From: CAYZXL01 sp964482435
GTDB taxonomy: Bacteria > Auribacterota > JABMQX01
NCBI GenBank assembly: GCA_964482435.1
Contig: CAYZXL010000015.1
Span: forward strand, 1 to 64,000
Reading direction: 5' to 3'
DNA: 64,000 bases
Below, one piece after another: positions 1 to 10,930 of this stretch. Each line of letters begins with the position of its first letter. The stretch's first letter is position 1. The notes beneath the pieces were generated by a model. The model was not told where the DNA came from and made no database searches. It worked only from the letters and a program-made list of their open reading frames with translations. The position numbers and the translations under genes were made by a program.

Positions 1-205
<205 letters not shown>

Positions 206-281
206 TGTGCAGTCCCACGCGTGTACGCGCGGGATCAGGTCGAAAGCCTCTGGCACATTGCTTTATTCACGATATTGCCCC

Positions 282-300
282 TCCTGCCGCTTCGGCAGGA
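282..300 (+). other. Hairpin in the 16S-tRNA-Ile spacer
   Basis: TCCTGCC and GGCAGGA form a perfect 7-bp stem around a GCTTC loop. It sits between the 16S end and tRNA-Ile and probably helps fold or process the precursor. Seen directly; role inferred. Confidence 0.5.
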
Positions 301-333
301 AGAGGAAAAAGCGGCCCCGTGTGAGTCCGGCGC

Positions 334-409
334 GGGCTTATAGCTCAGTTGGCAGAGCATTCGGCCGATAACCGAAAGGTCGGTGGTTCGAATCCACCTA
401 AGCCCACCA
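334..409 (+). tRNA. ileT: tRNA-Ile(GAT)
   Basis: Full cloverleaf. Acceptor GGGCTTA pairs with TAAGCCC, the D stem is GCTC/GAGC, the anticodon stem TTCGG/CCGAA holds loop CCGATAA with anticodon GAT, and the T arm is GGTGG-TTCGAAT-CCACC. The 3' CCA is encoded. It occupies the usual first tRNA position of a bacterial 16S-23S spacer. Confidence 0.97.
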
Positions 410-471
410 GAAAGGTGGCAAGGGTGGGAAAGGATGCCGGAGCTACCGCGTGCGAGACGGCTGAGCCGTGA

Positions 472-545
472 GGGGATATAGCTCAAGTTGGTAGAGCGTC
501 TGCCTTGCACGCAGAAGGTTACCGGTTCGAGTCCGGTTATCTCCA
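472..545 (+). tRNA. alaT: tRNA-Ala(TGC)
   Basis: Cloverleaf with acceptor GGGGATA/TATCTCC, including the G3:U70 wobble pair that identifies alanine tRNA. The anticodon stem TCTGC/GCAGA holds loop CTTGCAC with anticodon TGC. After discriminator A545 the DNA reads AGC, so CCA is not encoded and must be added after transcription, unlike the neighbouring tRNA-Ile. Confidence 0.97.
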
Positions 546-585
546 AGCTTTCTATGGAACAGCGGGCCGCTTTTGGGTCAAAAGA

Positions 586-597
586 TGCTCTTTGACA
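586..597 (+). promoter_or_regulatory. boxA-like antitermination element of the rRNA operon
   Basis: TGCTCTTTGACA closely matches the boxA consensus TGCTCTTTAACA and lies in the tRNA-Ala to 23S spacer, where NusB/S10-dependent antitermination complexes load. The element is seen; its function is from established knowledge of rRNA operons. Confidence 0.6.
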
Positions 598-610
598 ACT
601 GAATATTGGC
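595..610 (+). other. 23S precursor processing stem, 5' arm
   Basis: ACAACTGAATATTGGC is perfectly complementary over 16 nt to 3885-3900, downstream of 23S. Together the arms would loop out the whole 23S as the long helix normally cut by RNase III. Confidence 0.75.
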
Positions 611-698
611 AAGTAGAGGACGCGGAAAAGGCGCCTTAAGAGTCGGCGTTCGGGAGACTATGTCGTAAGGCATGGTTTTCCGAAGACCAAAGGATTTT

Positions 699-3832
<3,134 letters not shown>

Positions 3833-3884
3833 GCACTCTTCGCCTCACAGCTCGTGAGGCTGGCGCCAGAACCGCTCCCTGCGA

Positions 3885-3900
3885 GCCAATATTCAGTTGT
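3885..3900 (+). other. 23S precursor processing stem, 3' arm
   Basis: GCCAATATTCAGTTGT is the exact reverse complement of 595-610. It lies between the 23S end and 5S, so the pair encloses only 23S. Confidence 0.75.
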
Positions 3901-3927
3901 TCTGGTATTTTGCCTTTTCAGCCATTT

Positions 3928-4043
3928 TCTTGGCGACCATGGCGGAGGGGGTACACCTGTTCCCATCCCGAACACAGAAGTTAAGCCCTCCTGCGGCGAT
4001 GGTACTGCACACAAGGGTGTGGGAGAGTAGCACGTCGCCAAGA
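3928..4043 (+). rRNA. rrf: 5S rRNA
   Basis: The terminal stem TCTTGGCGAC (3928-3937) pairs with GTCGCCAAGA (4034-4043). The interior carries conserved 5S blocks CCCATCCCGAACACAGAAG and GGGAGAGTAG. It follows 23S by about 95 nt and precedes the operon terminator. Confidence 0.96.
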
Positions 4044-4053
4044 ACCAATCATT

Positions 4054-4080
4054 AGCCCCGCGAAACCGGGGCTTTTGTTT
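4054..4080 (+). terminator. Rho-independent terminator of the rRNA operon
   Basis: GCCCCG and CGGGGC form a GC-rich stem with loop CGAAAC, followed by TTTTGTTT. It lies directly after 5S. Confidence 0.9.
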
Positions 4081-4249
4081 CTTCAGCCGTCGGAAATGCT
4101 TCGGGACGGTCCCGACGAGCCCCCCTTTTACATAACTTTTACCTTGCTCCGCGGCCCCGCCCTGCATTAGTTTAGAGGGCAGAAGCAAAACAGATGGTCT
4201 TGGGCTCTTGGGCCCGCGTAACCTGCCAAGTCATGAGGGGGTGAGCGCT

Positions 4250-4642
4250 ATGAAAGCATCAAAACTCGCGGAACTCATTGTTACGACGCCGAACATAGTG
4301 GGAACTATGGGAAGAGTTTTCAAACTCATCGCGGAAGCAGGGGTCAACGTCAGCGCGTTTTGCGCCTATGTCGAGCAAGACAAGGGAGTCTTCCGCCTCA
4401 TCTCGGAGAACAACGCGAAAGTGGAGAAGGTGCTCAAGGCTGCGGGCTACGAGACGCGGTCGAGCGAGGTGGTTGGCGTCCAGACCGAGAGCAAGGTCGG
4501 CACGGGGGCGGAAATTGGCAAGAAGCTCGGCAATGCTGGCATTGACATCCAGCACAGCTACGCCACTTCCGCCATCGAGGGGGAATCGGTCGTCATCTTC
4601 AAGACCGCCGACAACGATAAGGCAGTGAAGGTTCTGAGCTGA
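4250..4642 (+). CDS. ACT-domain protein
   Basis: 131 aa, small cytosolic protein. Residues about 8-65 read as an ACT regulatory domain (LAELIVTTPNIVGTMGRVFK, then a beta strand and GVNVSAFCAY), and a second ACT-like half covers about 68-130, as in stand-alone tandem-ACT proteins that bind amino acids or allosterically regulate enzymes. No catalytic domain is attached. ATG 4250 was chosen over a frame-open start at 4208 because GAGGGGGTGAG precedes it. It is the first gene after the rRNA operon, and a strong hairpin follows its stop, so it is probably monocistronic. The ligand cannot be read from sequence. Confidence 0.85.
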   Translation: MKASKLAELIVTTPNIVGTMGRVFKLIAEAGVNVSAFCAYVEQDKGVFRLISENNAKVEKVLKAAGYETRSSEVVGVQTESKVGTGAEIGKKLGNAGIDIQHSYATSAIEGESVVIFKTADNDKAVKVLS

Positions 4643-4667
4643 GACGACGAGCAAAAGCGCGGATGGA

Positions 4668-4715
4668 AGGGCCCGGAGGGGATTTCTTGCCTTTGCGGGC
4701 CCTGCGTTTGTTTTG
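4668..4715 (+). terminator. Terminator or attenuator between the ACT gene and the glycohydrolase gene
   Basis: AGGGCCCG (4668-4675) and CGGGCCCT (4696-4703) make a perfect 8-bp stem, followed by the T-rich tail GCGTTTGTTTTG. It ends just upstream of the Shine-Dalgarno of the next gene, so it could attenuate read-through as well as terminate. Confidence 0.5.
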
Positions 4716-4732
4716 TCACGCAGGAGGAGGAT

Positions 4733-5917
4733 ATGAAGATACTGTACGTCATCGCAGCGGTGGGGCTTCTGGCAGGGGCAGCGGCTGGCGCCGCAGAGGA
4801 AACGGCGGTTCTCCCGGCGGATGTTTATTACGACAAGGTTTATGGAGCCTGGTTGGGCGAGTGCGCTGGGAACATGTTCGGTTTGCCGTACGAGCTGAAA
4901 TACGACGGGGAGCCAGGGCCGGAGGTTGCGTTCAGGCCGGATTACACGGATGGCGCGCGAAGCGACGACGATACGGACATCGAGTACGTCTATCTCCACG
5001 CCGTCGAGGAGCATGGGTTAGATTTGTCTTACGAAGAGGTGGCCAAAGAGTGGCTCGACCACATTCGCGGGCACATCTGGGTGGCAAATGCGCGGGCCCT
5101 GGAGCTGATGAGGCAGGGGATGCTGCCGCCGGCGACGGGGCATCCCGCAAATAACGACAAAGCGTGGTTCAATCTCAGCGGACAATTCAGCCAGGAGCTT
5201 TGGGGGATGATTTCTCCCGGAATGCCCGCGACCGCACAGAGGTTTGCCGACAAGTTTGCGCACGTCGTGGTCTATGGAGAAAGCGTCATGGCAGCGCACT
5301 ATTTCTGCGCGATGTACGCGGAAGCTTTCTTCGAAGGCGACGTTCGGAAGCTCGTCGAGAAAGGGCTCTCGGCTCTCCCAGCGGACTCCGAGTTCCAGCA
5401 GGCGATTGCTGACTGCGTGGCATGGCACAGGGAATTTCCAGACGACTGGCGGGCTGCTCGGAAAGCCCTCCACCGAAAATACCGGGAGAAATGGAATCCG
5501 AACTCCAGCGTCCTCAATGGCTGTGCGTGCACGCTTGGGTTACTGTACGGCGGAGGGAATTTCGAGAAGACAATCCTTTTGCTCTGCTCCATCGGCTACG
5601 ATGCCGACTGCAACACCGCGACGGTTGGAGGACTTCTGGGCGTCATGAAAGGGGCGAACGGATTGCCCCAACGATGGGTCAAGCCGCTCAAGGACACCTA
5701 CCGGAACGTTACCCGGGAGAATCTGCCAAAGGAGGAGAAAATCTCCTCCATTGCCCGTCGAATTGTGGCGATGGGCGAGAAAGTCATCCTCAACAACGGC
5801 GGAAAAATCGAGACGCTCAACGGGAAGAAAGTCTACCGCATTCGACGCGAAAACCCTGTGCCGGCAGCCCTCGATCCCTCTGTCGAACGGATACCGGCGA
5901 AGAAAGGCGGTCATTGA
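4733..5917 (+). CDS. Secreted ADP-ribosylglycohydrolase family protein
   Basis: 394 aa. A signal peptide is visible (about residues 1-21, hydrophobic core then AGAAAGAAE), so export is predicted, which is unusual for the DraG/ARH fold. The N-terminal metal motif is SDDDTD within YTDGARSDDDTDIEY, after the YGAWLGECAGNMFG start typical of the family. The C-terminal metal motif is GYDADCNTATVGGLLG followed by GLPQRW, a variant of the usual G-D-T-D-T sequence. The family removes ADP-ribose from proteins or small molecules with two Mg ions; the substrate here is unknown. An AGGAGGAGG site sits just before ATG 4733. Neighbours give no functional hint. Confidence 0.9.
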   Translation: MKILYVIAAVGLLAGAAAGAAEETAVLPADVYYDKVYGAWLGECAGNMFGLPYELKYDGEPGPEVAFRPDYTDGARSDDDTDIEYVYLHAVEEHGLDLSYEEVAKEWLDHIRGHIWVANARALELMRQGMLPPATGHPANNDKAWFNLSGQFSQELWGMISPGMPATAQRFADKFAHVVVYGESVMAAHYFCAMYAEAFFEGDVRKLVEKGLSALPADSEFQQAIADCVAWHREFPDDWRAARKALHRKYREKWNPNSSVLNGCACTLGLLYGGGNFEKTILLLCSIGYDADCNTATVGGLLGVMKGANGLPQRWVKPLKDTYRNVTRENLPKEEKISSIARRIVAMGEKVILNNGGKIETLNGKKVYRIRRENPVPAALDPSVERIPAKKGGH

Positions 5918-6041
5918 GGTTGTCTGCTCAGGGGGCGGTGCCAGTCAGCCGGAGACCCAGCGCGCGTGACCTTCCTCGCGGCTAAAGCTTCGCGAAGAAA
6001 AAGCGGGTCTTCTTAGTCCGCAGCGCGGGACGCCCGCGAAA

Positions 6042-7127
6042 TCAAGCCTCGCCAAGAGTCTTGGCTTCTCCAAGAAGCTCTTCCGCGACCTTGGCCAGGG
6101 GGACTTTTCGGATGACTTTTCCCCTCTTGAATAGCACTGCGAAATCCTTTGCCAGGGCGACGCCGACGTCGGCCTCCGCTGCCTCGCCCGGTCCATTGAC
6201 CTCGCAGCCCATGACCGCGACCTTTATTGGAGTGGCGACCCCAGAAAGTTTCTCCTCAACTTCCTCGACGAGAGAAATCAAGTCTCCGTGGCACCGGCCG
6301 CACGTCGGACAGGAAAGAATTATGGGCCCGAAACGGCGCAGACCGAGGCTCTCGAGGATTCTTTTTGCGGCTCTCACTTCCTCGCGCGGGTCCCCCGTCA
6401 GGGAGACGCGAATGGTATCGCCTATCCCCTCCATCAGGAGATGCCCTATCCCGACGGCAGACCTCACCACGCCGGTCGAGGGTGGCCCGCTGGCTGTGAT
6501 TCCGAGGTGGAAAGGATAGTCGCATCGCTGAGCCATCAGCTCGTATGCCCTCACGGTCTCGACGACGTCAGAAGCCTTCAGGGAGATGACGACGTCCCGG
6601 AAATCCTCCTCCTCGAAGAACTTCAGATACTCGACGACTTTCTCGACCATTGCCTCTGCCATTGAAAGAGGCCGCGGCCCTTTCCCCTTCTCATGGCGAA
6701 GGATTGAGCCGGAATTCGCCCCGACCCGTATCGGAATTCGAGCGGCTCTGGCTTTTCGGATGACCGCTTTCACATGCTCTTCTTCGCGCAGATACCCCGG
6801 ATTGATTCTGACCTTGTCCACGCCACCGTCAATGGACTCAAGAGCAAGACGGTAATTGAAGTGAACGTCCGCGACGAGGGGAGCGTCGGTGCGTTTTCGG
6901 ATTTTGCCAAGCGCTTTTGCGGCGTTTCGCGTCGGAACAGCGAGACGGATTATTTCGCACCCTTCCTCAAGCAGCTCATCAATCTGCCTCAAGACCGCAG
7001 CAACGTCTTCAGTGCTGACCTTGGTCATGGATTGAATCGAGATCGGGGCGCTCCCGCCGACCAGAATCTTGCGGACCCTGACCTGCCGGGTTGGCTTGCG
7101 TGTGTATTTTGACCCGAATAGCTCCAA
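6042..7127 (-). CDS. ispG: 4-hydroxy-3-methylbut-2-enyl diphosphate synthase (IspG/GcpE)
   Basis: 361 aa. Reductively converts 2-C-methylerythritol 2,4-cyclodiphosphate to HMBPP in the MEP isoprenoid pathway, using a [4Fe-4S] cluster. The N-terminal TIM barrel starts PISIQSMTKVSTEDV. Cluster ligands are visible at C273 and C276 (SCPTCGRC) and C308 (VMGCEVNGPGE), with the conserved Glu in the same block. The start is TTG 7127 with a weak upstream AGGT; no ATG is nearby. A good promoter lies at 7203-7231. It converges on the glycohydrolase gene with about 125 bp between them. Confidence 0.95.
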   Translation of the reverse strand: MELFGSKYTRKPTRQVRVRKILVGGSAPISIQSMTKVSTEDVAAVLRQIDELLEEGCEIIRLAVPTRNAAKALGKIRKRTDAPLVADVHFNYRLALESIDGGVDKVRINPGYLREEEHVKAVIRKARAARIPIRVGANSGSILRHEKGKGPRPLSMAEAMVEKVVEYLKFFEEEDFRDVVISLKASDVVETVRAYELMAQRCDYPFHLGITASGPPSTGVVRSAVGIGHLLMEGIGDTIRVSLTGDPREEVRAAKRILESLGLRRFGPIILSCPTCGRCHGDLISLVEEVEEKLSGVATPIKVAVMGCEVNGPGEAAEADVGVALAKDFAVLFKRGKVIRKVPLAKVAEELLGEAKTLGEA

Positions 7128-7202
7128 GGGAAAAATTACCTCAGCATGGTTAGGGCAAACGGAAGTCCGGCGACAGAGAAACGACCGCGCTTCACCGATT
7201 AC

Positions 7203-7231
7203 ATGATGTGTTGGTTGTGCCGATCTGTCAA
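7203..7231 (-). promoter_or_regulatory. Sigma-70-type promoter for ispG
   Basis: On the minus strand TTGACA (7226-7231) is followed after exactly 17 nt by CATCAT (7203-7208). Transcription would start near 7196, about 70 nt ahead of ispG. Confidence 0.5.
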
Positions 7232-7299
7232 GAGCAGGCGTTCAGGCGAGCGCGACCCGCAGCCGGCCGACCGTGAAGCGGCACATATAGCGTAGGCGC

Positions 7300-8817
7300 T
7301 CACTCGATTCCAATCCTGTAGAATTTGCGGGTGAAGCCGGTGTTGGGGTCTATCCCTACGGTCAGGTCGCCTCCTGACGGAATGGTCGCTTCCTCGACCC
7401 ATGCGGCTGTCAAAAGGTCAAAGCGCGACCAAACCGCGTACGTGTCGCCCGGACGGCTGTTCCAGATAAGGTCCACGCGGCCGGCTTCGCCAACCGCCAA
7501 TTGTGTGATTCCGAAGGCGTCGGCCCCGTACTCATACGCACCCATGTCCACCGTCCAAGAATCTTTCCCGCGCGAGATGCGGGGGCGGCTGTCGAGATCA
7601 ACGGCTGTCTGCATCCAATCTTGGTTGGCGCCTTTCTCAATGCACGGCGAGTCAGCGCGGAGGCGGTAGTCGTTGTCCGGGTATGTCGCCGGGTCGTTGT
7701 CGGGCCCGTCTGCATCAGCGAACTTGGGGTCATCGGCGATGTTTCTTTTCTTGGGGTCCCCGGCCCAGCCCTGGATGCAGGAGTAGGACGGCGTACTGGA
7801 CTGGGTGAGCTGGCCTCCGGTCGGGGAGACGTTTTGCCAGATGATGCAGTTGAAGATCGTGCCATCGCACGCGTCAAGGCCGCCGCCCCAGGTTCCCGCG
7901 GAGTTGCCGACTATCGTGTTGTTACGGATCGTCCCATCGCAGTCTGAGAGGCCACCCCCCCATTGGTTGGCCGGCTTGGCTGCGATTAGGTTGTTCTGAA
8001 TCGTGCCGTTGCAAAGAAAGAGACCGCCCCCCCAGTTAAGGCTTGAGGAGTTTTCGATGATGATGTTGTTCTGGATCGTGCCGTTGCACATATCGAGGCC
8101 ACCCCCCTCGCCTGAGGAGTTGCCGGACATCGTGTTGTTCTCGATCGTGCCATCGCAGTCTGAGAGGCCACCCCCGCGACCCCATCGTGTCGAGTTGCGC
8201 GTTATGATGTTGTTGCGGATGGTTCCGTCACAGTCAAATAACCCTGCGCCGATGTTGTCCTCTGCGGAGTTGCCCTCTATGACGTTATTCTCGATAATGC
8301 CATCGCAGCAGAAGATGCCGCCGCCAGACGCGCCCGCCTCAGGGGCGAAGTTTCCAGAAATAACATTATTTCGGATCGTTGCACAGGTGTGGGTGCCCGT
8401 CTGCCACATCCCCCGTATTCCCCCGCCGTTAGGAGAGCTTCCGTTCCGGATCGTGAACCCAGAGAGAGCACATGTCGCCCTCTCGGAGCCCGAGAACGTC
8501 ACGACAGGCCCGGCCTTACCGCCGTCTACGATGGTGTTAGCGATGACATCGGGGTCGAGAGGATCGGCGCTGGTGAGGACGATGTTTTTGCCTTTGAACT
8601 GAACGTTCTCGACGTAGGTCCCTTGAGCAACGATGACGGTGTCGCCGTCGGAGGCGGCGTCAATGCCTTCCTGTATCTTGTGAAAGGCGGTTTCCCAGGA
8701 TGTCCCGTCGCCGGACTTCTGCACGGAAGCGCTGACGTACCATGTGTTCGCCGAAGCTGCTCGGGATGCGAAAACGAACGCCGATAGGATGATTCCCTCT
8801 AAGGTCTTGGCAGGCAT
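7300..8817 (-). CDS. Secreted right-handed beta-helix protein with seven Pmp-like repeats
   Basis: 505 aa. A signal peptide (about 1-23, ending ASA) is followed by WYVSASVQKSGDGTSWETAF and an amphipathic start like the DUF1565/pectate-lyase-like fold. Residues about 165-345 hold seven repeats of about 25 residues, each built on GGGL-x4-CDGTI-x-NN, close in pattern to the chlamydial polymorphic membrane protein GGAI/FxxN repeats. Then come DDPKFAD, a SPCIEKG block and MGAYEY. The last 75 residues (WNSRPGDTYAV to FYRIGIE) match the tail of the protein at 11318. A cell-surface or extracellular binding or lyase role is inferred; no catalytic residue is identified. The repeats are also obvious in the DNA at about 7840-8360. 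Confidence 0.85.
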   Translation of the reverse strand: MPAKTLEGIILSAFVFASRAASANTWYVSASVQKSGDGTSWETAFHKIQEGIDAASDGDTVIVAQGTYVENVQFKGKNIVLTSADPLDPDVIANTIVDGGKAGPVVTFSGSERATCALSGFTIRNGSSPNGGGIRGMWQTGTHTCATIRNNVISGNFAPEAGASGGGIFCCDGIIENNVIEGNSAEDNIGAGLFDCDGTIRNNIITRNSTRWGRGGGLSDCDGTIENNTMSGNSSGEGGGLDMCNGTIQNNIIIENSSSLNWGGGLFLCNGTIQNNLIAAKPANQWGGGLSDCDGTIRNNTIVGNSAGTWGGGLDACDGTIFNCIIWQNVSPTGGQLTQSSTPSYSCIQGWAGDPKKRNIADDPKFADADGPDNDPATYPDNDYRLRADSPCIEKGANQDWMQTAVDLDSRPRISRGKDSWTVDMGAYEYGADAFGITQLAVGEAGRVDLIWNSRPGDTYAVWSRFDLLTAAWVEEATIPSGGDLTVGIDPNTGFTRKFYRIGIE

Positions 8818-9029
8818 CTTGAGCTACCTCATCGCTTACTCCTTGTGTTGAGGTGCGGGCACTGAAAAACTCCACGCCGGTCGGCGCGGTCGGTTGACAT
8901 TTCTGGGAAATGCTATCGCGCGCAAGTAGCCGAGTCAACACGCGATTTCTCTCAGGTGCCGCCGCGAGTTCCTGCCGTAACCGGGGCATTGCACCAGAGT
9001 GCGGCTGACCGCGATGATAAAAAAACCTC

Positions 9030-9058
9030 TTGACAGGCGGAAAAAGATGTAATATTTT
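9030..9058 (+). promoter_or_regulatory. Sigma-70-type promoter for the HTH-EIIA gene
   Basis: TTGACA (9030-9035), a 17-nt spacer, and TATTTT (9053-9058). The predicted start near 9065 would leave ATG 9067 almost leaderless, which supports the downstream ATG 9106 as the real start. Confidence 0.65.
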
Positions 9059-9105
9059 GTATTCCGATGTCTTTTGATGGAAAATGGCGCCCAAGAGAAG
9101 CTGAA

Positions 9106-9819
9106 ATGTACCAGGATGACGAAATCCTGACCATAAGGGACGTAGCTAAGTACCTGAAAATGAACGAGCGGAGCATCTACAAGCTCGTTCACCAGGGATT
9201 GATCCCCACTTTCAAGATAGCGAGCCAGTGGCGATTCCGGAAGAATATTGTTGACGCCTGGCTCGAGAGTCAGATGACTTCGCCTGTGAACTCCCTCCCC
9301 GAAGAAAACTTTCAGGACGCGCCCATCTCGTCTCTATTGAAACCGGAAGGGATAAAAACTCGCCTTTCTGGACGGAGAAAGAACGAGGTTCTGGAGGAAC
9401 TTGCCGACCTGATGGTAGAAGCTCATTTCATCAAGGATAGAGACCGTTTCCTTCGGGAAATCCTGAACCGGGAACGGTTGTGCACGACGGCGATTCAGAA
9501 AGGCGTTGCGATGCCGCATCCTCGCAGAAACGGAAATCATTTCACCCGGCGGGCGGCTCTCGTTTTCGGGTGTTCGAGGGAAGGGGTGGACTTCGGTTCG
9601 CTTGACGGTGAGCCGACTCACCTATTTTTCATGCTGTGCGCCCCCGAAGACCACCTGCATCTGAAGATCATGGCTAAAATAAATAAGCTGCTGGCGAGGT
9701 CAGAAGTACGTGAAGAGCTTATAGCGGCGACTTCGCCGGAACACGTCATCCTAATCATACAAAGGGAGGAGGGACAGAGGGAACCTTTTCAGGAGCTCCC
9801 TGCTGAAAGCAGGGTTTAA
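9106..9819 (+). CDS. Excisionase-type HTH fused to a PTS EIIA (fructose/nitrogen type) domain
   Basis: 237 aa from ATG 9106, preceded by AAGAGAAG. Residues about 6-54 form a MerR/excisionase-like helix-turn-helix (LTIRDVAKYLKMNERSIYKL, then the IPTFKIASQWRF wing). Residues about 75-225 are an EIIA type-2 domain with the phosphorylatable histidine at H138 in GVAMPHPR. Such fusions should couple the PTS phosphorylation state to DNA binding or to another target. No EIIB/EIIC, HPr or EI is in the window, so it is an orphan here. It is followed 28 nt later by a zinc-ribbon gene, probably co-transcribed. The DNA target and sugar are unknown. Confidence 0.88.
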   Translation: MYQDDEILTIRDVAKYLKMNERSIYKLVHQGLIPTFKIASQWRFRKNIVDAWLESQMTSPVNSLPEENFQDAPISSLLKPEGIKTRLSGRRKNEVLEELADLMVEAHFIKDRDRFLREILNRERLCTTAIQKGVAMPHPRRNGNHFTRRAALVFGCSREGVDFGSLDGEPTHLFFMLCAPEDHLHLKIMAKINKLLARSEVREELIAATSPEHVILIIQREEGQREPFQELPAESRV

Positions 9820-9847
9820 GTCAGGGCACATCGTCTGGAGGAGCTAC

Positions 9848-10216
9848 ATGAGGAAGCAGTTATCGCTTCTGAGCAAGCTACAGAGCTTCGACAACCGACT
9901 TGATTCCATGTGCAACGAGTCGAGTTCGCCGACTCGGACCGCACACAGGAAACCGAGCAAAAAGCAGCGTCTCCTGGCGGATGAACGGGACGGCCTGGCG
10001 CGAGCGATAAGCGAACCCGTCCTCCGCGCATACGAGCGGATGCGTGGGTCGAGGCTGAGGTCAAACGCAGTGGTGCCCGTCATAAACGGCGTCTGCCATG
10101 GTTGCTTCATGGTTGTCACGAAGTCGGTCGTCATGCAACTGAAGCGAGGCAATGAGCTTGTTCTCTGCGAACACTGTGGTCGGATACTTTTCCTGAGCGA
10201 CACCGAGGCTGCTTAA
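9848..10216 (+). CDS. C4 zinc-ribbon protein of the DUF164 (zf-RING_7) type, short form
   Basis: 122 aa, after GGAGGAG at a 4-nt spacing. The C-terminal part has the family's zinc ribbon: INGVCHGC near residue 79, then CEHCGRIL near residue 107, giving CxxC...CxxC. DUF164 proteins usually run about 240 aa, with a long coiled-coil before the ribbon. Here only about 75 residues precede it and the coil is mostly missing, though KPSKKQRLLADERDGLARAI may be a remnant. Function of the family is unknown; nucleic-acid or protein binding is usually assumed. It follows the HTH-EIIA gene by 28 nt. Confidence 0.75.
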   Translation: MRKQLSLLSKLQSFDNRLDSMCNESSSPTRTAHRKPSKKQRLLADERDGLARAISEPVLRAYERMRGSRLRSNAVVPVINGVCHGCFMVVTKSVVMQLKRGNELVLCEHCGRILFLSDTEAA

Positions 10217-10535
10217 GGAAGCCGGTGATTCCTCTTTAGGTGGCGGCTTCGCGGCACGCGGTAGTTCGACCGCTGGGGGGCGAAGTTGAGCCGGTTTCTG
10301 CGAGGAACCGGCAAAAGGTTCAAGACTGCGAAAAGCTGCCATGCAGGTCCCTCGCCGAGGCAATGTCTCAATCTCCGCCAGAGTCTCCCGCACAGGATGC
10401 AGGTCTTCTTTTGAATAGGCCTCCCGGCAACACCTTGGTCCCACCTTTTCGCTACCAAACACGACTGAGATGCGAGGCAATGTCACGTCAGGGTCTGCTT
10501 GTGTAACCGTGGCGTCCTGCTTCGGCGGAGCCCCG

Positions 10536-10559
10536 CTGCCCTGAAAATAGGCGCTACGC
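10536..10559 (+). repeat. Dispersed 24-nt unit, copy 1
   Basis: A 24-nt unit containing CCCTGAAAATA and CGCTACGC matches 31946-31969 at 22 of 24 positions. Both copies lie near a GCAAAGGCGC-type repeat. Confidence 0.6.
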
Positions 10560-10640
10560 GGCCAATGTTCTGATGGTCCCCGCGTGAACGAGGTTCGTCA
10601 CAGGCTGCCCTCTGCATAACCGCCCGGAAGTCGGATCGCC

Positions 10641-10776
10641 CTCTGCGTCTTTGCGCCTTTGCGAGAGGCTCCGACATAACGACGCTCTGCCTCAGTTATG
10701 GGCGGCAGGGGCCTTTTGGTGTCTCGGTGGTTGGAATGTGCGGCCGGGGGAGATTGAAACCACCAAGACACGAAGG
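10641..10776 (+). repeat. Composite intergenic repeat with inverted arms
   Basis: 10641-10667 contains GCGTCTTTGCGCCTTTGCGA, the reverse complement of a widespread environmental repeat (CGCAAAGGCGC-type) seen again at 31983-32014. 10713-10732 (TTGGTGTCTCGGTGGTT) and 10758-10776 (AACCACCAAGACACGAAGG) are imperfect inverted arms around a 25-nt spacer. Confidence 0.65.
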
Positions 10777-10895
10777 TATAGAGGCGCCTCTGGGCGCTCT
10801 CTGTGGCGACGGGCTGGCATGGAGACGAAACCGCAGAGGCCCATGGACGGCGTCCCGCCGGGGAGCGAGGAATTGCGCTTTGCGGGATTTTTTTC

Positions 10896-10924
10896 TTGAC
10901 AAGGTGCCGGTTATCGCGCATATT
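10896..10924 (+). promoter_or_regulatory. Candidate promoter of a small transcript
   Basis: TTGACA (10896-10901), 17 nt, CATATT (10919-10924). No open reading frame with a ribosome site follows closely; two hairpins follow instead. Confidence 0.4.
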
Positions 10925-10930
10925 TATGGT

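Noticed and set aside
10217..10500. RNase P RNA downstream of the DUF164-type gene
   Set aside because: This linkage exists in some bacteria, but the conserved GAGGAAAGTCC block is absent on both strands.
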